Shown here: positions 51,508-61,047 of the stretch, in pieces
Numbering within the stretch: position 1 is the stretch's first letter
Layout of the letters: the number at the start of each line of letters is the position of its first letter
Assembly: GCF_028736925.1 (NCBI RefSeq)
Contig: NZ_JAQZAT010000001.1
Span: 124,001 to 188,000, forward strand
DNA from: Flavivirga sp. 57AJ16
GTDB taxonomy: Bacteria; Bacteroidota; Bacteroidia; Flavobacteriales; Flavobacteriaceae
Direction of reading: 5' to 3'
DNA: 64,000 bases
Notes under the pieces: model-generated
Told to the model about the DNA's origin: nothing
The model's database searches: none
What the model saw: the letters and a program-made list of their open reading frames with translations, nothing else
Made by a program: the position numbers and the translations under genes

Positions 51508-52437
51508 CTATACAAATTTTTGACGTTCTATCATGTATGTTGTAAGAATGTTATTAAAATCTTTATTAATGTCGGCCTCAACATATTTAATCTTGTATTG
51601 CGCGCACTTTAAACGTAAAGCCTCAAAATAATCACCCACGGCATTTTTATAACTGTCTTTTATAGTATCTGCATATAAATTAATATGCTCACCTGTTTCT
51701 ACATCAATAAAACGCTTGGGCTTGTTATCAAAATTAAAAGTTAATTCTTTTTCTTTATCAAATACATGAAACAAAATCACTTCGTGCTTGTTATATTTTA
51801 AATGACGTAATGCTTCAAATAGTTTCACGGCATCTTTAGAGGTTTGAAACATATCGGTAAACAAAAAGATCATAGAACGCCTATGAATCTTTTCCGCTAT
51901 TTCATGTAGGTATTTATAGGTTTCTGTTTCTTTATTTAAGGGTTTAGAAACCACGGCATCGCTCAAATGGTTTAACAGCATTTGATGGTGGCGCTCACTG
52001 CCTTTTTCTGGCGCATAGTAATCGTAATCATCACTATAAATACTTAAACCAACAGCATCCCGTTGCTTTTTTAAAATATGCATTAAAGACGCTGAAGCCA
52101 AAACCGAAAACCCTATTTTATTTAAACTATTAATAGAGAACGCGTCCATTTTTGGATAGTGCATAGAACTACTGTTATCTATAATGATATGACAACGTAA
52201 ATTAGTTTCGTCATCATAGCGCTTGGTATAAAGCTTATCCGTTTTAGCAAATAGTTTCCAATCTATATGACGAGTGCTCTCCCCTTGATTATAAATTTTA
52301 TGTTCGGCAAATTCGGCAGAAAAACCATGAAATGGACTTTTATGCATGCCCGCAATAAAACCTTCTACGACTTGTTTTGCAAGTAGTTCGAGGTTTTTAA
52401 AACCATCAGCTTTATTAAGTTCGTGTTGTAAATTCAT
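51508..52437 (-). CDS. DUF58-domain protein
   Basis: A 309-residue cytosolic protein of the DUF58 family. The core motif GESTRHIDWKLFAKTDKLYT is followed by a von Willebrand A-like fold with a metal-site segment IIDNSSSMHYP. Such proteins usually occur with MoxR ATPases and BatA/B-type proteins in chaperone-like systems. None is visible in this window; the partners could be elsewhere. This gene marks the return to ordinary chromosomal content right of the tRNA. Confidence 0.85.
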   Translation of the reverse strand: MNLQHELNKADGFKNLELLAKQVVEGFIAGMHKSPFHGFSAEFAEHKIYNQGESTRHIDWKLFAKTDKLYTKRYDDETNLRCHIIIDNSSSMHYPKMDAFSINSLNKIGFSVLASASLMHILKKQRDAVGLSIYSDDYDYYAPEKGSERHHQMLLNHLSDAVVSKPLNKETETYKYLHEIAEKIHRRSMIFLFTDMFQTSKDAVKLFEALRHLKYNKHEVILFHVFDKEKELTFNFDNKPKRFIDVETGEHINLYADTIKDSYKNAVGDYFEALRLKCAQYKIKYVEADINKDFNNILTTYMIERQKFV

Positions 52438-52597
52438 AATAAGCCCTACCTAGCCTCACCCTAAAGGGAAGAATTGCCTCGCCTAACTTCTCCCAAAAGA
52501 AAAATAATCTACTTGGCAACTCTACATTTTAAAAAATTAATAATTAATTTCCACAGCCCACTCTTAAATACATACCTAAGAGTTTCCCCTTCGGGGA

Positions 52598-53143
52598 TTA
52601 GGAGGCTATTTCATCAACAATACCATAAGCGACAGATTCTTCGGCTCCCATCCAATGGTCACGATTAAAGTCCTTCATTATTTTATCAAAGGTTTGCCCG
52701 CAATTATCCGCTAATATTTGCGCACTTAATTCTTTGGTAATTATAATTTCCTTTGCAGTAATCTCTATATCGCTCGCTTGCCCACGGGCACCCCCACTTG
52801 GTTGGTGGATCATAACCCGCGCATGTGGTTGTATAAAACGTTTTCCTTTTTCTCCGGCAGACAATATTATAGAACCCATAGATGCTGCAAACCCTGTACA
52901 AATCGTTGATACATTACTTTTTAAGGATTTCATACAATCGTAAACAGCAAAACCAGAAGTCACATAACCTCCAGGGCTGTTAATATATAAATGAATATCC
53001 TTTGTTTCTAACGCATCTAAATACAATAAGCGTTCTATAACGTGCTTAGCAGAATCATCATCAACTTGTCCCCACAAAAACACTTTACGTTCTTCTAATA
53101 ATTTGCTATCAATAGCATTTTGTACTTTTATTTGTTCACTCAT
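52598..53143 (-). CDS. clpP: ATP-dependent Clp protease proteolytic subunit
   Basis: A 181-residue serine protease. The catalytic Ser lies in GFAASMGSIILSAG and the catalytic His in VMIHQPSGG. YINSPGGYVTSGFAVYD is the oxyanion region. It is somewhat short, since usual ClpP is around 200 residues or more, and may be a second ClpP paralogue. A C-rich/G-rich hairpin (CCCCTTCGGGG near 52587) follows as terminator. Confidence 0.9.
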   Translation of the reverse strand: MSEQIKVQNAIDSKLLEERKVFLWGQVDDDSAKHVIERLLYLDALETKDIHLYINSPGGYVTSGFAVYDCMKSLKSNVSTICTGFAASMGSIILSAGEKGKRFIQPHARVMIHQPSGGARGQASDIEITAKEIIITKELSAQILADNCGQTFDKIMKDFNRDHWMGAEESVAYGIVDEIAS

Positions 53144-53173
53144 ATTTGTTTTTTTATTTGCATCTAAAATAAA

Positions 53174-53202
53174 AAAAGGTTTGCCATAATGACAAACCTT
53201 TT
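53174..53202 (-). terminator. Terminator of trxA
   Basis: AAAAGGTTTG (53174-53183) and CAAACCTTTT (53193-53202) form a 10-bp stem directly after the trxA stop, between trxA and clpP. On the minus strand the stem is followed by TTTTTTATTTTAG. Confidence 0.7.
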
Positions 53203-53224
53203 CAATTTTCTTTTAAAATATCAA

Positions 53225-53542
53225 TTATAAATGCGAGTCTATCGCTTCAGTATATGTATTTTTTGGAGCTACGCCTACTTGTCTTCCAACAACTTCCCCA
53301 TCTTTAAAAACCAAAACAGTAGGAATATTACGTACACCATATTTTGCAGCAAATTCTTGGTTTGCATCTACATCTACTTTACCAACAACAGCTTTACCTT
53401 CATATTCTCCACTAATTTCCTCAATAATTGGTCCAACCATTCTACAAGGTCCACACCAAGCAGCCCAAAAATCAACCAATACGGGTTTGTCACTTTTTAA
53501 TACCGTTTCTTCAAACGTTGCATCTGTTATTTCTAATGCCAT
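53225..53542 (-). CDS. trxA: Thioredoxin
   Basis: A 105-residue thioredoxin with active site WAAWCGPCRM, the cis-proline loop RNIPTVLVF and the buried Asp in PVLVDFWA. It is a cytosolic disulfide reductase. Its length and lack of signal peptide fit TrxA. It is transcribed alone, with its own terminator. Confidence 0.95.
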   Translation of the reverse strand: MALEITDATFEETVLKSDKPVLVDFWAAWCGPCRMVGPIIEEISGEYEGKAVVGKVDVDANQEFAAKYGVRNIPTVLVFKDGEVVGRQVGVAPKNTYTEAIDSHL

Positions 53543-53854
53543 AATATTTATATTTTAATTCTTAATCTTATTTTTAATGACACAAAATTAGTCAAAATAT
53601 TTCCTAAAGCTTACAATGTAACAATTTGTTTTATCTATACCAGTATTATTTAGCACTATTATAGTCGAGTACACCTATTAACTTCCTAAAAAACAACCCT
53701 CTCAAAAACATATCAAGTCAATCATTTTCAAATCATTACACCAAAACCACTCGATCTCGGATCCTTATTAGGCAACCAAAAAGTTGCGTATTAAAAATAT
53801 TTAGCTTAGTTTAGCAACCATAAAGTTGCATATCAATTAAAAATCGAACTTATT
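53543..53854. promoter_or_regulatory. Upstream region of the AHSA1/ArsR pair with two operators
   Basis: Two near-identical 16-bp inverted repeats lie here: GCAACCAAAAAGTTGC (53772-53787) and GCAACCATAAAGTTGC (53814-53829), GCAAC-N6-GTTGC, 42 bp (four turns) apart. The second is 25 bp before the start codon. They are likely sites for the ArsR-type protein encoded just downstream. The remaining sequence shows nothing else. Confidence 0.65.
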
Positions 53855-54286
53855 ATGAATGATGTTATTAAAAAAGAAAAAGTATTCAAGCAACCCATAG
53901 ACAAAGTATGGAATGCCATTTCAAAAGCCGAAGAAATATCTGCATGGTTTATTCAAGCTGATTTTAAAGCTGAAAAAGGGTATCAATATACCTTTACTTC
54001 AGAACCTAATGAAAAAGGTTGCACAACCATTAGTGGAGAAGTTAAAGAATCTGATCCTTATAAATTAGTTTATACTTGGATAGTTGCCGATACGAAAGTA
54101 GAAACTACAGTAACTTGGGAACTAGAATCTACGGAAGATGGCACTAAATTATATCTGGAACACTCGGGCATTTCCAATTACGAAGGTGAGACCGCTGTAA
54201 AAATGTTTGAAAGCTTTAACGGTGGTTGGGATGGCTGTATAAGCGGACTAACGGATTACTTAAAACAATTAGTCAATGCAGGATAA
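53855..54286 (+). CDS. AHSA1/SRPBCC-domain protein
   Basis: A 143-residue protein with the START-like AHSA1 fold: FKQPIDKVWNAISKAEEISA at the N terminus, GEVKESDPYKLVYTW, TTVTWELESTEDGTKLYLEH and the final helix FESFNGGWDGCISGLTDYLK. Such proteins bind hydrophobic ligands or cofactors and are often paired with ArsR-type regulators, as here. It overlaps the regulator gene by 11 bp. The ligand is unknown. Confidence 0.85.
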   Translation: MNDVIKKEKVFKQPIDKVWNAISKAEEISAWFIQADFKAEKGYQYTFTSEPNEKGCTTISGEVKESDPYKLVYTWIVADTKVETTVTWELESTEDGTKLYLEHSGISNYEGETAVKMFESFNGGWDGCISGLTDYLKQLVNAG

Positions 54287-54605
54287 AATAACCAAACTTT
54301 TTAAAGCCATTGCAGATCCAACGAGGCGTGATATTTTTCACGCCTTGGTTATTGCTACCTCTGCGCTATCCATTACACAAATATCCAGTCAATTTGATAT
54401 TAGTAGGCAAGGTGTCACCAAACATATTAAGACACTCGAAGAAGCTGGTTTGGTAAATATAAACGCCATTGGAAGAGAACGTTTTTGTTATGCCAATGCA
54501 AAACCTTTAAAAGAGGTAAGCAATTGGGTTCAATTTTACTCACAATTTTGGGATCACTCATTACAAGATCTGGAGAATTATTTAAACACACCAAAAAATG
54601 GATAG
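54276..54605 (+). CDS. ArsR-type winged-helix transcriptional regulator
   Basis: A 109-residue repressor-like protein: KLFKAIADPTRRDIFHALVI, then recognition helix ISRQGVTKHIKTLEEAGLV. No Cys metal site of the classical ArsR/SmtB kind is seen, so it belongs to the group that senses something else, possibly through the AHSA1 partner. The two GCAAC-N6-GTTGC palindromes upstream fit autoregulation. Confidence 0.85.
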   Translation: MQDKITKLFKAIADPTRRDIFHALVIATSALSITQISSQFDISRQGVTKHIKTLEEAGLVNINAIGRERFCYANAKPLKEVSNWVQFYSQFWDHSLQDLENYLNTPKNG

Positions 54606-55513
54606 GGGTGCTGGTGCTAGATTAATAGCATTTCAGGATGGAGATAAGCACTACAAAAATCAATTAGAAGTTAGTGCTAGCTCTAAACAAATATTTTTTT
54701 GGGATCACAGAACAAAAGTTGTGTGCGATATGCGGTATGAAATCATTTATAACGAGCCATGACCAAGTTCATAATAACCACTTCAAGGTAAATCCAGATA
54801 GTCCAAGTATACCGAGAGCGCACCATAAAAGTAAAACACCTCTTTCTTCCAATTTTAAGCTTAAAATTGAAATTCATCTCCTCTTAAATTTAAGAATCAA
54901 CATGTGGGGCAAAATTAAAAACAATACCCGAAAAAACAAATCGGACTTGTTCCTCCCTTTTGAAAACTACCGAGAGTACACATCTATAAAAAAGACACGA
55001 ATGGCACAAATTCACACAAATCCAATACATTATGGAATAGATTGGACACGGCATGAATATGAATCCCTAGACTATATAGGCTTGAAATCTGTCAATAGAC
55101 AGAATAATTAGTGAAAATTTGTGCCATTCGTGTCTAATCTTTTTTTTGTGCATTATTTGTGTACACACAGTAGTTTTGAAAAGGAGGATAATTTCGACAA
55201 AGTCGAAATTTAGGAGGGTTAAACCAGGATAGGTCAATCGCAGGTCTTCTTTTCAGATCGACTAAAACTTTTGCCTAAACACAGCTTTTAAGCATGATCC
55301 ATTAACAAAAAGAAAAGTAATTCCAAATAGATTTAAATAAATCCATAATATGACGTTTTTAATTTCGGGAGCTATTGATTTAATAAGGTCCCTGAAGAGA
55401 AAAAGAATATGGTTTCTAAAATCAAAAATACTATCACATGATAGCATATTATTTTTTTCATAGTCATGAGATCCCTGCTTTACTGAAACAAGTTCAGCAC
55501 AGGTCGCAGGGAT
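54606..55513. other. Gene-poor region with repeat element
   Basis: A 54-codon frame (54598-54762) overlaps the ArsR stop and has no recognised relatives. Bases 54993-55135 are a MITE-like repeat, and a hairpin AATTTCGAC/GTCGAAATT lies at 55190-55210. Longer open frames over this stretch run through the repeat and look spurious. The last 250 bp before the dnaE stop show nothing certain. Confidence 0.5.
54993..55135. repeat. 143-bp element with 20-bp perfect terminal inverted repeats
   Basis: AGACACGAATGGCACAAATT (54993-55012) and its exact complement (55116-55135) bracket a non-coding interior. The motif CACGAAT..CACAAATT is common in dispersed repeats of Bacteroidota. The element contains the end of the longest spurious open frame of the region. 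Confidence 0.65.
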
Positions 55514-58500
55514 TTAGTTTAGCTTAAACATCACATCCCGACTCTCTAATTCACTAAGTAATTCCTGGGACACCTTAACCTTTTGCCTTCTACTGGGCAT
55601 ATGTAGTTTTAGTTTTTCCTTAATATCGTAAACTATGAAATTTAATGCCTGATTTCCAGGGTGCATTTGCAACAATTCTTTTAAACACAAAATACTTTCT
55701 TCGTGCAAATCTTTAATATTAAGCTGAATGGATAATTTCTTAGCATAATTTTCCATAACATCCTGCAGTAATTGAAAACTATTAAACTGCAATCTTGGAT
55801 CGCTCTTTTTACCTGTATCTTTATTAACCCAACCTTCACGAACAAACGTTTTTACAAATACAAAATTATTCTTCATTAAAAAGTGCCGGAACTTTAAATA
55901 TTCTTCACCAAAAATCCTAAATTCAAAACTATCTGTATAATCTTCTACAGTAAAAAGCCCCCATCCTTTTCCTTGTTTACTAACACGATGTTGTACATCG
56001 GTCACCACACCTCCAAAAACAATTTCCCTGTTTACATAAGGTTCTAAGTTGTTAAACATGGCTATAGTGCCATTGCAAAACGTTTTCATTTCAGTTTTAA
56101 AATCATCTAAAGGATGTCCAGAAATATAAACACCAACAACTTCACGTTCTTGAGCCAGTTTCTCCATAGTCCCCCACTCTTCACATGGTGGCACTTCTGG
56201 TTCTGCTATTTGCACATCGCTCGTTGCTCCAAATAAACTCACCTGTGATGAGTTCTCATTTTCTTGGTGCTTGTTTCCATATTTAACAGCCTTTTCTAAA
56301 AAGGTAATACCATCTCCTTCTTTATGAAAATACTGTGCGCGATGTGTATTTTCAAAACAATCAAACCCGCCGGCTAAAGCTAAGTTTTCAAAAGCTTTTT
56401 TATTGGCTGCCCTTAAATCGATTCGTTTCGCTAAATCGAATATGGATTTATAGGGCCCATCATCTTTTCTTTTATCAACTATAGTCTTTACCGCACCATG
56501 GCCAACCCCTTTAATAGCTCCCATACCAAAACGTACGGCATTATCCTGATTTACAGAAAATTTATAATACGATTCGTTAACATCTGGCCCCAATACATCC
56601 AATTTCATCCGTTTACATTCTTCCATAAAGAAAGTAACCTGTTTTATATCGTTCATATTGTTAGATAATACCGCTGCCATATATTCTGCAGGATAATGTG
56701 CCTTCAAATAGGCTGTTTGGTAAGCTATCCACGCATAACATGTAGAGTGGGATTTGTTAAAGGCGTAACTTGCAAAAGCTTCCCAATCTTTCCAAACTTT
56801 TTCTAATACTTTAGCATCATGCCCGTTTGCACTCGCCTGTTCTACAAACTTTGGTTTCATTTTATCCAGTACCGCAATTTGTTTTTTCCCCATCGCCTTA
56901 CGCAATACGTCGGCTTCACCTTTTGTAAACCCAGCCAGTTTTTGGGAAAGCAGCATGACCTGCTCCTGGTATACTGTAATACCGTATGTTTCTTTTAAGT
57001 ACTCCTCCATCGCTGGTAAGTCGTACTCAATATCTTCATCACCATGTTTTCTTCTAACAAAGCTCGGAATATATTCCATAGGCCCTGGGCGGTATAAAGC
57101 ATTCATGGCAATTAAATCTTCAAACACCGTAGGTTTTAAATCCCTGAGGTGTTTTTGCATACCAGGAGATTCATATTGGAATACCCCAACAGTTTCTCCA
57201 CGTTGAAATAAAGCATATGTTTTTTCATCATCTAAAGGAAAAGTCTCAGGATCCAGCAAAATATTATGTTTTGCTTTTACAATTTTAACGGTATCTTTAA
57301 TTAGGGTCAGCGTTTTTAACCCTAAGAAATCCATTTTTAACAAACCCGCATCCTCTACAACCGAGTTATCAAACTGTGTAACGTATAAGTCGGAATCTTT
57401 AGCTACCGATACAGGGACAAACTTTGTAATATCGTCAGGCGTTATTATAACCCCACATGCGTGAATTCCTGTATTCCTTACAGAACCTTCTAAAGCTCTC
57501 GCTGTATTGACCGTCTCTGCCTCTAAACCAGAACCCTCAGAAATATTTAAAAGTTCATTGACTTTTTCTAATTCTTCTGCCCTAAACTTACTTGCTAGTC
57601 CCTTTTCGTCTAAACCAAAAATTTTACTGAGTTTAGACATATTGGGAATTAATTTTGCGATTCTATCAGCATCAAACAAAGGCAAATCCAATACACGAGC
57701 TGTATCTCTAATGGACGACTTAGCAGCCATGGTACCATAAGTAATGATTTGCGCTACCTGATTGGCACCGTACTTATTAATTACATAGTCCATAACACGG
57801 CTTCTACCTTCATCATCAAAATCAATATCAATATCTGGCATACTAATACGGTCCGGATTCAAGAAACGCTCAAAAAGTAAATCATACTTCATGGGATCTA
57901 TGTTCGTAATCCACAAACAATAGGCTGCCACCGATCCGGCAGCCGAACCACGCCCTGGACCTACAGATACATCCATCTTCCGGGCTTCTCGAATAAAATC
58001 CTCTACAATTAAGAAATACCCTGGATATCCTGTATTTTCTATAACGCTTAATTCGAAATCTAATCGTTCGACCACTTCTTCACTAAGCGGTTCCCCATAA
58101 CGTTTTTTGGCACCTTCAAACGTTAAATGTCTTAAATAGGCATTCTCACCACGTTTTCCACCATCTACCAGATCTTCTTCATGTTTAAATTTATCGGGGA
58201 TGTCGAAAGCCGGCAAAAGAACATCTCTTGCAAGCTGAAACCCTTCAATTTTATCTACAAGCTCCTTAATGTTTAAAATGGCATCTGGTTGATCATGAAA
58301 CAATTGTTTCATTTCTTCAGAAGACTTAAAATAGTATTCCTGATTGGGAAGCCCATAACGGTAGCCCCTGCCTCTACCAATAGGAGTGGCTTGTTTTTCG
58401 CCATCCTTTACACATAATAAAATATCATGCGCATTGGCATCTTCTTGTTTCTGGTAGTAAGTATTATTGGTTGCAACTAATTTTACGTCATGTTTTTTAG

Positions 58501-59902
58501 CCAAGGCTATCAACGTTGGATTGACGCGATTTTCATCTTCCTGATTATGGCGCATCAGCTCTACATACAAGTCGCCTCCAAATTCATTTTTCCACCATAG
58601 CAATGCTTCTTCGGCTTGTTTTTCACCAATATTGAGCACTTTACTTGGGATTTCTCCATATAGACTCCCCGTTAGCACTATAATATCTTCCTTATATTCC
58701 TGTATTAGTTTTTTATCTATTCTAGGAACATAGTAAAACCCATTAACGAAAGCATGCGACGATAGTTTTGCAAGATTATGATAGCCATTTTTGTTTTTTG
58801 CTATCAATACCACCTGGTACCCATTATCTTTTCTTGATTTATCCTGATGGTTTTCACACACAAAAAACTCACACCCTACAATTGGTTTTATAAGTTGCTC
58901 TTCTGAAACCGCTCCTTTTTCCTCAGCTTCAGCGATGTTTGCCTTTATGCTGCTATTTTTTCTGTTTACGGCATTAATAAAGTGGAATGCTCCCATCATA
59001 TTCGCATGATCGGTAAGCGCTACAGCAGACATATTATGAGAGGCAGCAGCATCCACTATGTCACCAACGCTCATGGTGGACTGTAATACAGAAAACTGTG
59101 AATGATTGTGGAGATGAACAAAACCAGCATCTGCCATATCGGATATATTTTGCTTAATATCCTCAGTAGAAATCGTTTTTTGTTTAAGACTTTGAAGGCG
59201 TTTTCGAATTTTAGCACTTTCCTGTTTAAGGTTAACGTGCTTTAAGTTAATAAGCTCAATTTCCTTTGGATTGGCTTCGTTAAAATTCTGAAAATAATCA
59301 GGTTCTACATCAAGCTGCTCTTTAGTATACTCTCCCAAACGAACCAGCTCGAAAAAGCAACGTGTGGTTGCCTCCACATCGGCTGTGGCATTATGGGCTT
59401 CAGCAAAAGGGGTTTTAAATAAAAACTCGTGCAACTCGGTTAACGTTGGCAATTTAAATTTACCATAACGTCCTCCTGGTATCTGGCATAGGCTTGCCGT
59501 ATGTTCTGTACAGGTATCTAAAACAGGTAGTTCCTGTAACGGATTAGAAACATCGCCACGAACAAATTCGGCACCCATGATGTTTAGGTCGAACTTTACA
59601 TTTTGACCAACAACAAATTTGGTTTTACTTAAAGCGTCATTAAATTTTTCTAAAACCTCGGCTAACGGCACCCCTTGTTCTTGAGCTAATTCGGTAGAAA
59701 TACCATGAATTTTCTCGGCATCATAAGGAATATTAAAACCTTCAGGTTTCACCAAATAATCTTGATGGTCGATACAATTCCCCATGGCATCGTGTAGTTG
59801 CCATGCGATTTGTATACATCTGGGCCAATTATCGGTATCCGTAATGGGTGCATCCCAGCGTTTTGGTAATCCAGTAGTTTCTGTATCGAAAATTAAGTAC
59901 AT
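55514..59902 (-). CDS. dnaE: DNA polymerase III alpha subunit with N-terminal exonuclease domain
   Basis: A 1462-residue replicative polymerase. Residues 1-180 are a DEDD 3'-5' exonuclease (FDTETTGLP, VVGQNVKFDLNI, HNATADVEATTRCF), as seen in flavobacterial DnaE. A PHP domain follows from about residue 264 (VHLHNHSQFSVLQ). The polymerase catalytic aspartates are in MPDIDIDFDDEGR near residue 687, and the helix-hairpin-helix and OB-fold regions follow. The proofreading activity is therefore built in. The next gene upstream, a DUF2383-like protein at 60110, is on the same strand but separated by its own terminator. Confidence 0.95.
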   Translation of the reverse strand: MYLIFDTETTGLPKRWDAPITDTDNWPRCIQIAWQLHDAMGNCIDHQDYLVKPEGFNIPYDAEKIHGISTELAQEQGVPLAEVLEKFNDALSKTKFVVGQNVKFDLNIMGAEFVRGDVSNPLQELPVLDTCTEHTASLCQIPGGRYGKFKLPTLTELHEFLFKTPFAEAHNATADVEATTRCFFELVRLGEYTKEQLDVEPDYFQNFNEANPKEIELINLKHVNLKQESAKIRKRLQSLKQKTISTEDIKQNISDMADAGFVHLHNHSQFSVLQSTMSVGDIVDAAASHNMSAVALTDHANMMGAFHFINAVNRKNSSIKANIAEAEEKGAVSEEQLIKPIVGCEFFVCENHQDKSRKDNGYQVVLIAKNKNGYHNLAKLSSHAFVNGFYYVPRIDKKLIQEYKEDIIVLTGSLYGEIPSKVLNIGEKQAEEALLWWKNEFGGDLYVELMRHNQEDENRVNPTLIALAKKHDVKLVATNNTYYQKQEDANAHDILLCVKDGEKQATPIGRGRGYRYGLPNQEYYFKSSEEMKQLFHDQPDAILNIKELVDKIEGFQLARDVLLPAFDIPDKFKHEEDLVDGGKRGENAYLRHLTFEGAKKRYGEPLSEEVVERLDFELSVIENTGYPGYFLIVEDFIREARKMDVSVGPGRGSAAGSVAAYCLWITNIDPMKYDLLFERFLNPDRISMPDIDIDFDDEGRSRVMDYVINKYGANQVAQIITYGTMAAKSSIRDTARVLDLPLFDADRIAKLIPNMSKLSKIFGLDEKGLASKFRAEELEKVNELLNISEGSGLEAETVNTARALEGSVRNTGIHACGVIITPDDITKFVPVSVAKDSDLYVTQFDNSVVEDAGLLKMDFLGLKTLTLIKDTVKIVKAKHNILLDPETFPLDDEKTYALFQRGETVGVFQYESPGMQKHLRDLKPTVFEDLIAMNALYRPGPMEYIPSFVRRKHGDEDIEYDLPAMEEYLKETYGITVYQEQVMLLSQKLAGFTKGEADVLRKAMGKKQIAVLDKMKPKFVEQASANGHDAKVLEKVWKDWEAFASYAFNKSHSTCYAWIAYQTAYLKAHYPAEYMAAVLSNNMNDIKQVTFFMEECKRMKLDVLGPDVNESYYKFSVNQDNAVRFGMGAIKGVGHGAVKTIVDKRKDDGPYKSIFDLAKRIDLRAANKKAFENLALAGGFDCFENTHRAQYFHKEGDGITFLEKAVKYGNKHQENENSSQVSLFGATSDVQIAEPEVPPCEEWGTMEKLAQEREVVGVYISGHPLDDFKTEMKTFCNGTIAMFNNLEPYVNREIVFGGVVTDVQHRVSKQGKGWGLFTVEDYTDSFEFRIFGEEYLKFRHFLMKNNFVFVKTFVREGWVNKDTGKKSDPRLQFNSFQLLQDVMENYAKKLSIQLNIKDLHEESILCLKELLQMHPGNQALNFIVYDIKEKLKLHMPSRRQKVKVSQELLSELESRDVMFKLN

Positions 59903-60050
59903 AAGCCCCGCCTAACCTCCCCAAAGGAAGGGATTTTTTAGTCAATTAATAAAAAAGTGTATTCGTTTTAAGTAAAAACGAAGTGTATAAAAGTACATAG
60001 AATTTATACTTTTTTAAAGTGAAGTTTTGAAGAGTTGTAAACAAAAAATA

Positions 60051-60080
60051 CAACCCATCCGATAGCTATCGGATGGGTTG
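60051..60080 (-). terminator. 30-bp perfect palindrome, terminator of the DUF2383-like gene
   Basis: CAACCCATCCGATAG (60051-60065) is followed by its exact complement (60066-60080). On the minus strand it is followed by TATTTTTTGTTT, which suits intrinsic termination. Confidence 0.7.
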
Positions 60081-60109
60081 CGCTTCTCTTAACCAAAACC
60101 AGTCAACTT

Positions 60110-60559
60110 TTATGAAACTAGCTCTTCATGTACTTTTTCTGTGTTTATTGCTGCTTGAATAGCATTTCGTTGATTAAACAACATCGTATCAATACTTGGC
60201 GGCAAAGTTCTATCTTTTAAAATCCCATCGTATTCTTCAAGACTGGCTTGTTCACCCCTAATGGCTTCTTCTAAAATAGTTTCATCATCATTCGATGTAA
60301 AAAGCGACTTTAAACGCATCCAATTTCTGTGTACTATACCTTTAAAACTTCCAGAATCTTCCGGAACTTCACCATAACGCAAAATTTCGGTTCTTAAATC
60401 TTTGGCAAACTCGCTTCGTTCTGAAGCTCTTCGTTTAAAAAAAATTTTTAATGTCGGACTATCTACATTTTCAGCAGCATTTAAATACCCTTTTTCGGCA
60501 TCATAATTTTTAACCAATAATTCGTTTAACTTGTTTGAAATTTCTTCACTGTAATTCAT
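60110..60559 (-). CDS. PA2169/DUF2383-like four-helix-bundle protein
   Basis: About 149 residues, all helical. The pattern NKLNELLVKNYDAEKGYLNA, FFKRRASERSEFAKDLRTEI and EEAIRGEQASLEEYDGILKD matches the DUF2383/PA2169 family of ferritin-like bundles, whose function is unknown and which is often stress-induced. I place the start at 60559 (MNYSEEIS), as the upstream in-frame codons to 60616 read like leader sequence. A weaker relative lies at 63499. Confidence 0.75.
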   Translation of the reverse strand: MNYSEEISNKLNELLVKNYDAEKGYLNAAENVDSPTLKIFFKRRASERSEFAKDLRTEILRYGEVPEDSGSFKGIVHRNWMRLKSLFTSNDDETILEEAIRGEQASLEEYDGILKDRTLPPSIDTMLFNQRNAIQAAINTEKVHEELVS

Positions 60560-61047
60560 AATATCATTTTCATTTTTAAATTTCAATAAATTCTTTAAAG
60601 ATGCGTATTGTTTCACATCATTATACTATAACATACATAAAAAAAGCGCTTTTGTCAAGCAATTTAACATGGTTTATGATGAATTTAAGAGACATTAACA
60701 AATTCAAATTAATTTTTTTTAATCGAAAAGAATTCCTCGAGGCTCTGCCTCGGGCCTGCCAGCAAAGGCAGGGTTTCCGTTGAGCTTGTCATTCCCGTGA
60801 AAACGGGAATCTAAATACCTAAACATTAATCTAATACGTATATATCTGTACGTAAATATTTTGTTATGGATCCTAAATTGACTTTAAAATTAAATCAATC
60901 GTAGCCTAATTATTTGGGCAAAACACTTGTTTTTTTCAAAAAACACGATCCGTCCAGACAAAGAAAGCTATAAACAGTTTTAAACAAAACTTACTTTTTT
61001 ACTGTTCTATAAAATTATTCTACTTTAGAGGCTAAAAACATTTTATA
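60560..61047. other. Intergenic region with composite repeat
   Basis: Bases 60735-60815 are a patchwork of flavobacterial repeat motifs (GAGGCTCTGCCTCGG, CTGCCAGCAAAGGCAG, TTGAGCTTGTC), ending in a hairpin ATTCCCGT-GAAA-ACGGGAAT near 60790-60811. No gene is seen. The lactonase promoter should lie in the last 150 bp, but no consensus element stands out. Confidence 0.6.

Noticed and set aside
54674-55111. 145-codon frame downstream of the ArsR gene
   Set aside because: Its second half runs into the inverted-repeat element at 54993-55135, and the composition is irregular. It is most likely a chance frame, though a decayed gene cannot be excluded.
55262-55447. 61-codon minus-strand frame with hydrophobic character after dnaE
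   Set aside because: No start context or homologue is recognised; hydrophobic chance frames are frequent in AT-rich DNA.
60735-60815. Possible CRISPR-like or REP array from repeated GC-rich motifs
   Set aside because: The motifs are unequal palindromic pieces without regular spacers or cas genes. It is a composite dispersed repeat.
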